Below are positions 16,901 through 26,200 of a stretch of DNA of 64,000 nt, piece after piece (within the stretch, counting starts at the first letter, position 1; every line of letters starts with the position of its first letter). The position numbers and the translations under genes were made by a program. The stretch is taken from the NCBI RefSeq assembly GCF_009856605.1, contig NZ_CP047242.1:6266501-6330500 (forward strand), in the 5' to 3' direction. The notes under the pieces were generated by a model. It was not told the origin of the DNA. It was given only the letters and a program-made list of their open reading frames with translations, and did no database searches. Origin of the DNA: Trichormus variabilis 0441 (lineage in GTDB: Bacteria > Cyanobacteriota > Cyanobacteriia > Cyanobacteriales > Nostocaceae).

Positions 16901-19363
16901 TATCGTTTTGGACAACTTGCACTCCAGTTAATGGAGAAATTTAATGAAAGTTATGTTCAAAGCATCGTTATGTTTAAAGTTGCCGCATTTAATCAATCTA
17001 ATCAACAAGATATCCGGAACGCAATTTTTTTATTAAATAAATCCTATAAAGTTGCCATAGAAACAGGCGATTCTGTTCACGCACTTGTCTCGACTTCATT
17101 TAGATTGTTCTACTCATATTTGAGTGGGGACAAACCTTTACCAGAGTTATTAGAAGAGGTTGAAATTTACCAATCGAAATTCGCAACGAGTGAACATTTT
17201 CTGACTTGGGTGCATATTATTAGCTCATCTATTCATAATTTTATTGAGTTAAGTGACAATCCAGACTGTCTAGGGTCTATTGATGCTGAGAATGAAAAAT
17301 TATCTACTCTAATTCAAGAAAATGATGAGCTAGCTCTGCATCTATTTTACTTGAGTAAATTAATACTTAGTTATTCATTTAGTTGTTTTGAAACTGCGAT
17401 TCAGATAGCAGATCGAGGACTTCAATATCTCAAGGCTGGTATTAGTATGCCATCGGCACCAGCTTACTACTACTACGATTCATTAACCCGGTTAAAATTA
17501 TATTTCAATTTTCAGCCTTCATCTCAGAAGGAGGTTTTAAGGAAAGTTGATTCTAACCAGAAACACCTCTTGGTTTACGTGAATGCTGCTCCCATGAATT
17601 ATCAACACAAATATCACTTGGTAGAAGCAGTGCGTTTCCAGAGGTTGGGTAAACAAGCGGAGGCTATAGAATTTTTTGATTGCGCCATTGCGGGGGCAAA
17701 AGCCAACAGATTCATCCAAGACGAAGCCCTTGCCAACGAACTAGCTGCCGAATTTTATCTCAATTGGGGTAAAGATAAATTTGCCGCAGGCTATATACAA
17801 GAAGCTTACTATTGTTACAGTCGCTGGGGTGCTAAAGCCAAAGTTACCGACTTGGAAACCCGCTATCCTGAATTGCTGCGCCCCATTCTGCAACAAACAA
17901 TGACATCGACTGATGCGTTGACCACACTAATGACTATTGCTGCACCTGCGGTATCAGTTCATTATGACACTCATCACACTTCTAGTAGTACTGGCGTTAA
18001 TCAAGTTCTCGATTTTGCGGCTATCCTCAAAGCTTCTCAAGTCCTCTCTAGAACCATTCAACTGGATCAGCTACTACAAAAACTCACCCAAATTATTTTG
18101 CACAACTCAGGAGGCGATCGCTGTGCGCTGTTGTTTCCCAACGAAACCGGAGAATGGCAAGTAAGGGCGATCGCCACACCTGATGATGTACAACTAATCG
18201 CGGAACCTTTTACCAATAATCCCAATATTCCGGTCAAATTAATTCAGTATGTTAAAAATAATCAAGAAACTGTGGTAATTGATGACCTAAAAACCGATTT
18301 ACCTGTAATTGATGACTACCTCAGGCAACGCCAACCAAAGAGTATTCTGTGTCTACCACTGCTTAATCAAGGTCATCTGATTGGGATTTTATACCTGAAA
18401 AATCGCCTTACCAGAGGTGTTTTCACCAGCGATCGCCTCCTAATTCTTAACTTCCTCTGCATCCAAGCTGCCATTTCCCTAGAAAATGCCCGCCTTTATC
18501 AACAAGCACAAACCTACGCCCGACAACTTGAGCAATCCCAGTTGCAAATGATACAAAGCGAAAAAATGGCATCCCTGGGAAATCTAGTAGCTGGGGTTGC
18601 CCATGAAATCAACAACCCCATTGGTTTCCTCAATGGCAGTATCAAAAACGGCAAAGAATATGTGCAAGATTTACTGGGACATTTAGCTCTTTATCAACAG
18701 CACTATCCCAACCCAGTTGAGGCAATTCAAGACAATGCCAAAGATATCGACTGGGAATTTCTCTCGGAAGATTTACCAAAGTTACTCGATTCGATGGAAG
18801 GAGCAACGAATCGCATCAACAGTATCAGTAATAGTCTCCGTACCTTCTCCCGTGCTGATACCGAATACAAAATCAGTGCCAATCTTCATGAAGGACTTGA
18901 TAGCACGTTGTTAATTTTGAAATATCGCCTCAAAGCTAACGAACATCGCCCAGCGATTCAAGTCATACAAGACTTGGGAGATTTACCCACAATCAAATGC
19001 TTCCCTGGACAGTTAAACCAAGTATTTATGAATATCTTGGCGAATGCCATTGATATGTTTGACGAAATGGCGCAAACTCGATTATTCAAAGAACTGGAAG
19101 CCAATCCCCAAAAAATTACCATTCGCACTGAAGTTATATCAAACCAGGTGTATATCCGTATTCGTGATAATGGCAAAGGTATCACACAAGAGCTACAAGA
19201 GAAAATATTTGACCATTTATTTACTACCAAAGCTGTGGGGAAAGGTACGGGATTGGGATTGGCGATCGCCCGTCAAATTGTGGTAGAAAAACATGGTGGT
19301 AGCTTAAATGTATGGTCTGAGCTAGGTCAAGGAACTGAGTTTACAGTACAAATTCCAGTGTAA
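13979..19363 (+). CDS. Giant Ser/Thr kinase - ATPase - GAF - histidine kinase (HstK type)
   Basis: A 1794-residue signalling protein. Residues ~15-275 are a eukaryotic-type Ser/Thr kinase (Lys43, HKDIKPAN with Asp135, GTLAYLSPEQ). The metal-binding motif is DFS (154-156) instead of the usual DFG. Residues ~295-720 are an AAA/STAND-type ATPase, with Walker A GFSGIGKT (~335) and Walker B MFVDDLQWAD (~461). A long TPR-like helical region runs to ~1320. A GAF domain occupies ~1344-1500. A histidine kinase follows: H-box GVAHEINNP (His ~1542), an N-box with ILANAIDMF, DNGKGI, and GKGTGLGLAI. This matches the HstK family described in Anabaena PCC 7120. No partner response regulator is adjacent. The input signal is unknown. 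Confidence 0.93.
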   Translation: MTSTVPQFPEISGYTITEQIYRGSRTAVYLAIQDNQRLPVVIKVLQREYATFGELVQFRNQYAIAKNLPITGIIPPLSLEPFGNGYALVMADWGGISLETYIQQQPLDLGDILVVAIQLADILHELQQHRVIHKDIKPANILIHPESQQVKLIDFSIASVLPKETQEIQNPNTLEGTLAYLSPEQTGRMNRGIDYRSDFYALGVTLYQLLTGRLPFLTDDPLELVHCHIAKIATPVHLVNTDVPPTLGAIVAKLMAKNAEDRYQSALGLKHDLDECWSQWKQTGSIAEFELGQKDLCDRFLIPEKLYGRETEVQTLLDAFERVAQGSSEMMLVAGFSGIGKTAVVNEVHKPIVKQRGYFIKGKFDQFNRNIPFSAFVQGFQDLVGQLLSESDTQLQHWKTQILSTLGENAQVIVELIPELERIIGVQPPTRELSGTAAQNRFNLLFQRFIQVFTTPAHPLVMFVDDLQWADSASLNLIQVLMSESQTGCLLLLGAYRDNEVFAAHPLMLTLNGMEKAGAKIHTITLQPLSFTSLNHLIADTLHTHALVVQPLTKLVMQKTLGNPFFATQFLKALHQDQLITFDPNAGHWQCDIVQVRDVALTDDVLELMVQQLQKMPEATQEILKLAACIGAQFDLTTLAIVSQQSQTEVATILWKALQEGLILPQSDLYKFYLGESQAIQHTPQETLNYRFLHDRVQQAAYSLILDDQKQVTHLTIGKLLLENSNPSFQDSHLFAIVHQLNCGISMITELEQRYQYAQLNLQAGYKAKDSTAYNAALHYFDKGMQFLPTDSWDKNYNLTLLIYESAAEVALLSCDFKQMDTLIQIVLKNTNDLLEQVKVYEIKLQAYQVQNQQLQAIKIGREILQKLGVILPESITLSDIQRQVQHTLTKLSNYSLEDLINLPITQDATATAAARIMTSLVPSIHQANPLLFPVVACEEVNLSLQYGNSLFSAPGYADFSIIVSSVLNEIEVGYRFGQLALQLMEKFNESYVQSIVMFKVAAFNQSNQQDIRNAIFLLNKSYKVAIETGDSVHALVSTSFRLFYSYLSGDKPLPELLEEVEIYQSKFATSEHFLTWVHIISSSIHNFIELSDNPDCLGSIDAENEKLSTLIQENDELALHLFYLSKLILSYSFSCFETAIQIADRGLQYLKAGISMPSAPAYYYYDSLTRLKLYFNFQPSSQKEVLRKVDSNQKHLLVYVNAAPMNYQHKYHLVEAVRFQRLGKQAEAIEFFDCAIAGAKANRFIQDEALANELAAEFYLNWGKDKFAAGYIQEAYYCYSRWGAKAKVTDLETRYPELLRPILQQTMTSTDALTTLMTIAAPAVSVHYDTHHTSSSTGVNQVLDFAAILKASQVLSRTIQLDQLLQKLTQIILHNSGGDRCALLFPNETGEWQVRAIATPDDVQLIAEPFTNNPNIPVKLIQYVKNNQETVVIDDLKTDLPVIDDYLRQRQPKSILCLPLLNQGHLIGILYLKNRLTRGVFTSDRLLILNFLCIQAAISLENARLYQQAQTYARQLEQSQLQMIQSEKMASLGNLVAGVAHEINNPIGFLNGSIKNGKEYVQDLLGHLALYQQHYPNPVEAIQDNAKDIDWEFLSEDLPKLLDSMEGATNRINSISNSLRTFSRADTEYKISANLHEGLDSTLLILKYRLKANEHRPAIQVIQDLGDLPTIKCFPGQLNQVFMNILANAIDMFDEMAQTRLFKELEANPQKITIRTEVISNQVYIRIRDNGKGITQELQEKIFDHLFTTKAVGKGTGLGLAIARQIVVEKHGGSLNVWSELGQGTEFTVQIPV

Positions 19364-19599
19364 ATAGAGGCTGAAAACTCCATAACCTGATCACTGTAAT
19401 AAGTCAGGCGTTCTACTACTCCCGTAATTAACTCATACTTGGGAGTAGCGTTTACTTGTTGCTGGTTTGCTCCGGGTGCAGTGGACATCGCTTTCAACAA
19501 ACGGCGCAGTCACTATACTCGATACTTGCTCTGACACAAGTGATAGAGTTAGCCATTATAGTATTTATGTACTATGAGAAAATTATGAATAATTTGGTT

Positions 19600-21105
19600 T
19601 CATTTCAAAATCTGACTAGCAGTAGCTTGGCGCTTTAACTGGTCAATCACCACAAAACGAATATCCCGTTTTTCGGCAATCAGTTTAATCCCCGATTGTT
19701 GAAGATTTAAGAAGTCTAATCCTTTTTCTTTACCACTGATTAAAAAGTCACTGATGGCGATTTTGTAGGTACGGTTAGGGTCAAGAGGTTGACCTTGAAT
19801 CAACCAACTTCTTGAATTTGCTTGTTGACTAACTTTGGCTGTTTGTAGATAACCCCCAGTGCCTTTATTAGCTTGCCCCTGATCCAATACCCTTTGCAAC
19901 AGCGCACCACTTATCTCTACTGCCACAACTTTACCGCCAAAAGGCAGTATCCGAATTACATCATATTGGGTAATTGCTCCTGGTGGAAGGATATCATCAA
20001 TCCGAATTGAACCGCCATTAAATACAGCTAAATCTGCGTCTGGTACTTCTTGCAACATTGCCAGGGCAACTAACTCTGTCAGATTGGTAGATTTGTTACG
20101 GACGCTAGATTCCAAACCATCTAAAGCAAAGGATAATTTCGCAATTACTTGATTTGGTTCAAAACCATTGGCGCGAAATGCCTGATAACCTCGTTCTACC
20201 CATTCCTCGACTATCTTTGCAGTTCTTGGTTCGTCAGGAATCTTATCAGTAATCGGTACTAATCGGGAGTTAATTACAAGACTTCTGTTGATAGTATCGT
20301 AATTCAATTGGTGAACATAAACTGTACGCGCATTAGCATCTGCTTTAAAAATTGGAGTAAAGTCCTGACCGCGCCATTGCTGGGTGTTTTCATGCTCGTG
20401 ACCACCAAGAATAATATCTATTTCTGGTACAGTTTCAGCTAGTTTGCGGTCATCTTCAATGGATTGATGGGTAATCGCAACTATAATATCAACTTTACCT
20501 TTAAGCGTACTAACCTGCTGTTTGGCTGTGGTAATGGGGTCGGTGTAACTAACGTATTTAGGCTTATTACTATCGAGGGTGACACCAATCAAGCCTACCC
20601 TAACCACTGCACCGCGATCGCCTTTGACATTAAATACTATTGACCGAGGAACACCTTTGAATGGTTGCCCTGTACTATCAGATACATTACTGGAAACCCA
20701 ACGAAATTGAGATTCTTCCAATCTTTGATAGAAGAGGTTTTCTGGTAAGTCAAATTCGTGATTGCCAAAAGTCGCATAATTTAATCCCAAGGCGTTCATC
20801 ACAGCTACCATTTGCTGACCAGCTAGAGGTGTACCGTTAATTTTGGCAGTTCCTAAAGCTGAAGGGCTAAAGGTATCTCCGGCTAATACGGTGTAGGTGC
20901 GGGGGTTGGCTTTGTAAAGTTGTTGTCGTAGGGTCGCTACACGCGCTAGACCACCACGAGTTCCCCCTTCCACTGGCGTAATTTCGTAAATATCGTTAAG
21001 TTGCAGCAGGTTAATCTTAACGATTTCTGCAAGTGCAGGAGTAGCTAAAGTTACTGCTACTAAGACCTGTATAACTACACTGCATCCTTGAGAAATAAGT
21101 TTCAT
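19600..21105 (-). CDS. Secreted 5'-nucleotidase / metallophosphoesterase (UshA-like)
   Basis: A 501-residue protein from ATG 21105, chosen because it begins a clean signal peptide (MKLISQ... to about ATPALA); the longer frame from 21159 lacks one. The N-terminal calcineurin-like metallophosphoesterase domain has LLQLNDIYE, LAGDTFSPS, FGNHEFD and GGHEHE metal-binding motifs. The C-terminal 5'-nucleotidase domain contains AVFNGGSIR and ISDFLISGKE. It likely hydrolyses nucleotides or other phosphomonoesters in the periplasm. Neighbouring secreted phosphoesterases suggest nutrient phosphorus recovery. Confidence 0.9.
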   Translation of the reverse strand: MKLISQGCSVVIQVLVAVTLATPALAEIVKINLLQLNDIYEITPVEGGTRGGLARVATLRQQLYKANPRTYTVLAGDTFSPSALGTAKINGTPLAGQQMVAVMNALGLNYATFGNHEFDLPENLFYQRLEESQFRWVSSNVSDSTGQPFKGVPRSIVFNVKGDRGAVVRVGLIGVTLDSNKPKYVSYTDPITTAKQQVSTLKGKVDIIVAITHQSIEDDRKLAETVPEIDIILGGHEHENTQQWRGQDFTPIFKADANARTVYVHQLNYDTINRSLVINSRLVPITDKIPDEPRTAKIVEEWVERGYQAFRANGFEPNQVIAKLSFALDGLESSVRNKSTNLTELVALAMLQEVPDADLAVFNGGSIRIDDILPPGAITQYDVIRILPFGGKVVAVEISGALLQRVLDQGQANKGTGGYLQTAKVSQQANSRSWLIQGQPLDPNRTYKIAISDFLISGKEKGLDFLNLQQSGIKLIAEKRDIRFVVIDQLKRQATASQILK

Positions 21106-21260
21106 ATTTAGCTTTAAGCATTCGTACTCTACGGAATTGATTGTACTAGGAACAGGCAATTCCTATTGTCTAGTTTTACGGCGTGCCGAACAGCCTATTA
21201 AACTTTTTCTGATTGCTCTTGGACTGCTTGTAGCCACAGCTTCTTAAATTGAGCTACTCA

Positions 21261-21384
21261 TACCAATTTGAAAAAAGAATGCGACAGATATACAGCCCCA
21301 AACGCTTGTCCTATGTTGATTCTTAATTTTGAATTTTGTTCGCCCTTGGCGTTCCCGAAGGGTATTTTGAATTTTGAATTGGTA
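21261..21384. repeat. MITE-like dispersed repeat, copy 2
   Basis: TACCAATT (21261-21268) and AATTGGTA (21377-21384) bound a 124-bp element in opposite orientation to the copy at 9371-9463. They share the internal CCCCAAACGCTTGTCC segment. This copy carries an extra internal piece with a CCCGAAGGGTATTTTGAA unit. Confidence 0.75.
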
Positions 21385-21436
21385 AGGCGATCGCTCAAGA
21401 GGTCTAATTTTGACTCGCTCGTATTTTATTTTATAG

Positions 21437-21922
21437 TTACTTTCTTTTTCGCTCTTGTATTTCTTGCTGGCGCATGGGCATAGCGTCAATTTGCTCAAAA
21501 ATTGCTGTAGCTGGGACTGGTGTAGTGTTATGGCGTTTAACACCACCATCTTTGCCTACCAAAATAACGCGAAAATTATCTTTGTCAACTCCAAAGCGAT
21601 CGCGCAAATTGACCACAGAAGATTCATCTATTAACTGTCCGTTGGCATAGCTTTTATCTGTTGACAAAACCTGAACCAGAACTAAATCCCGGTCTGTAAA
21701 ACCGTTTTGGTGCTGTTCAAATAACTGCATCTGTTGTTGATAAGTACGGTTATTAACAGACGGTGCAAACACTAATAGCACGCGGTTTTGCCATTGTTGG
21801 GAACTGAGGTTAAATGAAGACATTTTGATGGTTTGGGTTGAACCTTGGATACCAGCAATGCTGACTGGCGATAGAGCTATAGACGCGGTGAGGGTCAGGG
21901 CAATTAATACTGAGTTATTCAC
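21437..21922 (-). CDS. Secreted DUF4174 protein
   Basis: A 161-residue protein with an N-terminal signal peptide (MNNSVLIALTLTASIALSP...). The body has the DUF4174 pattern: RVLLVFAPS near the start, RDLVLVQV, RDRFGV, and a closing FRVILVGKDGGVK segment, resembling a thioredoxin-like fold without the CxxC. The C terminus is very basic (QEIQERKRK). Function is unknown. It is upstream of, and co-oriented with, the 5'-nucleotidase gene but separated by a dispersed repeat. Confidence 0.8.
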   Translation of the reverse strand: MNNSVLIALTLTASIALSPVSIAGIQGSTQTIKMSSFNLSSQQWQNRVLLVFAPSVNNRTYQQQMQLFEQHQNGFTDRDLVLVQVLSTDKSYANGQLIDESSVVNLRDRFGVDKDNFRVILVGKDGGVKRHNTTPVPATAIFEQIDAMPMRQQEIQERKRK

Positions 21923-22239
21923 TTCGGGGGTTGAGATGAACTTTACATCATTTCAAAGTATCATTAGTTTCCCTACTCTGACTCTATCTGATGATTGAAT
22001 AAGTGTAATGCCTACCCACAAGAGCGATATCTACGATCAGCTCCGCTAACGCTTATCGTGGGCGAAGAGCGCATCAGATTCAAGCGATCGCGCAGCGTGT
22101 CGCAGAAAGGAAACTTGGCAGTGGGGAGGCGATCGCCCATCTGTGCAAAATACAAGCGAGGAAAAGTGACAATCCAGTCTGTAAAACCCCATACTCAAGA
22201 TGTATCCAGCATAAGTTTTCACCTTTACCACAAAGCCAA
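21923..22239. other. Intergenic region with short hairpin-type repeats
   Basis: This 317-bp stretch contains dispersed units such as GATCAGCTCCGCTAACGCTT (about 22037-22056) and two HIP1 octamers. No gene is supported. Confidence 0.5.
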
Positions 22240-23067
22240 ATGTACAACTACAATCAGTCTTCGTTTCCTACTCCTGGTTCGCTGGAAATCCGGCATGGGC
22301 ATTACTTTAGTTATGTAGTGCCGAGTGGTTGGCGAGTGGTTGAAGATGGGCAATTTGCGGTTGTTTTATTTTCAAGAGACAATGCTGCTTTGACAATCAT
22401 GGTAGGAAATTCTGGACTGCCAGCAAACTACAACCCCTGGCAGTTTGTCTATGAGAAGCTGTTGGCAATGCAGCCCTATAACCTACAAATGAGTCAGCCC
22501 CGCCAAGCTCAACCAATTGCTGGATGCACGGTTGCTTATGAGTGGGATTATACCTATATGTACAATGGTATCCCCTGTCAAGGGATAGCCAAATGCAGCA
22601 TTGCGTATAGCTATAACATCTGTACGATGGTGATGACTGGTGCAGCATCCCACCAATCACAGTGGGTTAATTATGTTTCATGGTTGCCACAAGTAGCATC
22701 TCAGGTTTCAGCTACCAATGGAGCAGCCTTTGGAATACAAGGAATTATGGCGCAGAATCTAGAAATCTCGCAAACTGAAGGGCAAAGGCACAGGGAATAC
22801 CGCGAATGGTCTAAGCATACCTGGGATGAAGTAACACGCCAACGAGGTGAGTCTATAGATCGTCAAAATTTCCAATTTCGAGAGAACCTGGGCAATGTCA
22901 CAACGTGGACAAATCCTTATGGTTATCCCAATGTCGAGTTACCAACAAACTACAACTACTATTGGATGAACCGTCAAGGACAAGTTTATGGTACGAATGA
23001 TAACAGTGAAAATCCGAATGTCGGCTCAACTCAAGATTGGGTAAGGATGAATCAGTATTTGCCCTAA
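22240..23067 (+). CDS. Hypothetical protein, Tyr/Asn-rich C terminus
   Basis: A 275-residue protein without signal peptide or membrane segment. Residues ~15-160 form a PsbP-like-looking beta-rich region (FSYVVPSGWRVVEDGQFAVVLFS and NPWQFVYEKLL). The last ~60 residues are rich in Tyr, Asn and Trp (VELPTNYNYYWMNRQGQVYG, then TQDWVRM), a repeat-like tail seen in other cyanobacterial hypothetical proteins. I do not recognise a named family and assign no function. Confidence 0.7.
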   Translation: MYNYNQSSFPTPGSLEIRHGHYFSYVVPSGWRVVEDGQFAVVLFSRDNAALTIMVGNSGLPANYNPWQFVYEKLLAMQPYNLQMSQPRQAQPIAGCTVAYEWDYTYMYNGIPCQGIAKCSIAYSYNICTMVMTGAASHQSQWVNYVSWLPQVASQVSATNGAAFGIQGIMAQNLEISQTEGQRHREYREWSKHTWDEVTRQRGESIDRQNFQFRENLGNVTTWTNPYGYPNVELPTNYNYYWMNRQGQVYGTNDNSENPNVGSTQDWVRMNQYLP

Positions 23068-23070
23068 ATA

Positions 23071-23230
23071 TTCCTGTGTTGCCTGTTAAGGATAAGGAGA
23101 GGGGTTTTGGTCTTGCACCCCTTCTCGCGTCAGTGACTCGGTGTGTAGCAACGACCCTGAAGGTAGGTTTAAGCCTTCGTAGCAAAGCAAGCTATGGAGG
23201 AGGGTTATTCCAAATACATCGAACTCACAT
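23071..23230. repeat. Partial copy of a dispersed inverted-repeat element
   Basis: The segment ends in GAGGGTTATTCCAAATACAT followed by CGAACTCAC, closely matching the right end of the element that flanks the IS1182 insertion (52060-52085). The interior contains the same kind of GC-rich hairpin pieces. Confidence 0.5.
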
Positions 23231-23259
23231 TAATCCATATCAGATGCGAATTGGCATAA

Positions 23260-26200
23260 CTAAGCCACCACACTTACCGCAAACACAAAGTCCGTGAGAG
23301 TGAGACTTGTTGAGTTAATTCCTTGCAATATAACTAACTCAGTCGCGCCTAGCTTCACCAAAGTATCAGCACCTTGCTGTACCAGACTTAAAGCACTAAA
23401 TTGTGTCACACCAATTCCCCCCAATCCAATTTTGTCAACACCGACAGCGAAGTCCGTCACCGTATTCTTACTAGTTGGTAAACTACCATTAGCAATCCAA
23501 AACTGGTCAGCACCAGCGCCACCACTCAGACGGTTACTACCGGCTTGACCTGCAAATAGCACATCATCACCATCACCACCGAACAAAGAGTCATTCACAC
23601 TGGAGAATAATTTGTCATCTCCTGAACCACCATTGAGACGGTTATAGCTACCGTTACTTGTGAGGGTGTCGTTACCAGAACCACCAAAGGCGAATTGACG
23701 AGAACCTTCAATTACTTGCAGAGTATCATTACCTGCTGCGCCAAAGAGGTTGTTACTTCCCCCTGCTTCAATCACGGTGATTTCGTCCTCACCATTACCA
23801 CCGTTAGCTGTAGTATTGCTGGCAGGGCCATTCACACCAATGAAGACTTGATCGTTACCATTGCCAGTAGAGACAGAAGCATTACTGCCCACAAATACCG
23901 TATCATCTCCGTTGCCCGTGGAGATAGTATTATTCCCAGGGGAATCTACTGTATCTGCACCATCACCTGTGAATAATATTTGACCGGGTTCCGCCGTAAT
24001 ATTATCACTACCAGAGGAGCCGAACTGAATATCTAATGGCTGTGTGACTGGTAAATTATTAGGGAGTTCCAAAAGAGCCAGTCTTTCCGGTAGCGGTGCA
24101 ACTCGAATGCTAATTGTCCCATCAGGATTGGTGGTAGTTCCAGTGACACCGAAATCATTGTCATTGAGTAGGGCGAGAGTATTGGGGGCGACGAGTGCTA
24201 GTCCTTCCAATTTACCCACACCTGTGTAACCCAGTTCAGCCGCATTGGCGATTAAACTTTTACTTACAGGGGTAACATTAGCAGCAGTTAACTCATCTGG
24301 TGTCAGTTGTTCAATTGTTTTACCACTGGGCAAGCTATAGTTAGCAGGGTTATTGATATTGGTAGCCCCTGCTAAATCAATGAGAAAAATCAATTTATTA
24401 GCGTCGGCGGTTTCACCATCATCCCGTTCAACTACGGCGAATTTGCCCTTACCCAAGGAAACTGCATCACCGATTTTGTCAGTATTTGGCAGACCTTCCA
24501 GTAAATAAATATATTCGGCTGTTACCTGTTTACTGACAAGATCAAACTCCAGAATCCTTAAGTTACGGGAACTACGAGAAACTGTATCACCAGTATTGTC
24601 CGGATTATCAATGGGACTTTGAATAAAGGCGTAAAGTTTGTTACCCTCCAGCGCCACAGCTTCAAATCCGCGATTATTGCGGCGTTGGGCGTAGACTTCG
24701 GGTAATACTTCAATCCCAAAAGTACCGGCTGGTTGGTCGGGGTTGGGTGCAGTAGCTGTTCCTCTGGGGATAAAACGCTCGATTAGTTTGCCATTACTAT
24801 CAAAATGATAAATTGCTGGACGGTACTCATCTACCAACCAGTAATCCCCATTTTTATCTACAACAATTCCCTCTAAATCAGCGCCCAAGGGGTCGTTGGG
24901 TAAGATTTGGTTTTGTAAGTTAACGGGAATTTCATCAGTGTAGGCCGTGTTTCTTGCGCCGGCTTGCAGGTTGGGTAGTCCAGTTAAGGGCGTTGTCCCA
25001 TCTTGGCGGAACAATCCGGTTCTTTGGGTGATGGTGATTTCGCCTGTAGCGCGGTTGAGTTCAAAGCTGATAATTTCTGGTTGGAAGTTGGGTAAAGCAA
25101 ATGGTCTATTTGCACCGATGTTTTCGCCATTGGGGCCGCGGTCTGTATGGGTGACGAATTTCAAGTTACCATTAGCAGCAATACCTTGGAAATAAAGCCC
25201 AGAGAAACCACCGAGGAAAATATCTTGACCTGCGGAAGTTGTCCCTAATTTGGGTAGGTTATCAAAATCGTAGATGGTCAATCTGGGTTGGGCGACGGGA
25301 TTACGAGGGTCGTAACTGGTGGTGTCAATGTCTAGGGGTTGAGAAAAAGCATTGGCGATATTTTCCCAAGGTACTAGCTTGAAGTTAGCGTTAACATTTT
25401 CACCATCAACTACGTTGGCTGGTTGATTGTCTCCATCTTGGGTAACGAACAAACCAAAGGGAAAATTAGCACCTAATGGGACGTTAACTACATCTGCGCC
25501 ATCGGACTCTTGCACACTGTCGATCGCTCCATTATTCCCCACGGCAAAACTACCGATATAATCGTTGTTACCCTCCCTGGTATAAGCAACAAAGGTATTT
25601 TCACCTTGGCTCGATGCTAGTAAGTAACCTGTGCCATTTTCGCCATAGTAAATAGTCAAGCCTTCTACATCATCTGTTAGGTAGGAACCGCCCAAATCTT
25701 TAATTCTGTCAATTAGCCTACCTGTATTCCCACGGTTCGGTTCGGCTTCGTATTTCCAAATACCGACATTCTCTTGTCCAATATATAAAAAGCCAGTTTC
25801 TTGGTCTACCACCATCCCTTCAGTTTGGGGGTCAATTCCCGCATCGGTGGGGATGGTGAATTGTCGGACTAATTGCGTCCCAATTTTGCCATTACCTTGG
25901 TCTATAAGTTTTAACTGGGCGATGTCTCCAGTTTGACGGCGATTGACAAAGACATAATAATCATTCGTAAACGGGCTACGGTACAAAGCTAGACCGTAAG
26001 CGCTGCGGGAAGAAGAAGAATAGGGCGGTGCGAAGGGTGCGCCTTGGAAGAGAGTCCCAAGATTACTGTCGGTGATGTTTTCTAAATATTGACCGGGGGT
26101 GCTGGGGTTGGGGTTAATTTTGAAGAATACCAGCTTATCATTTTGGCGATCGCTTGCTACGGCGATATCTATAGATTGACCGCCTAATTGAAAGCCGTAT

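Noticed and set aside
21244..21549. 101-codon minus-strand ORF
   Set aside because: It reads through the second copy of the same dispersed repeat and overlaps the DUF4174 gene in another frame.
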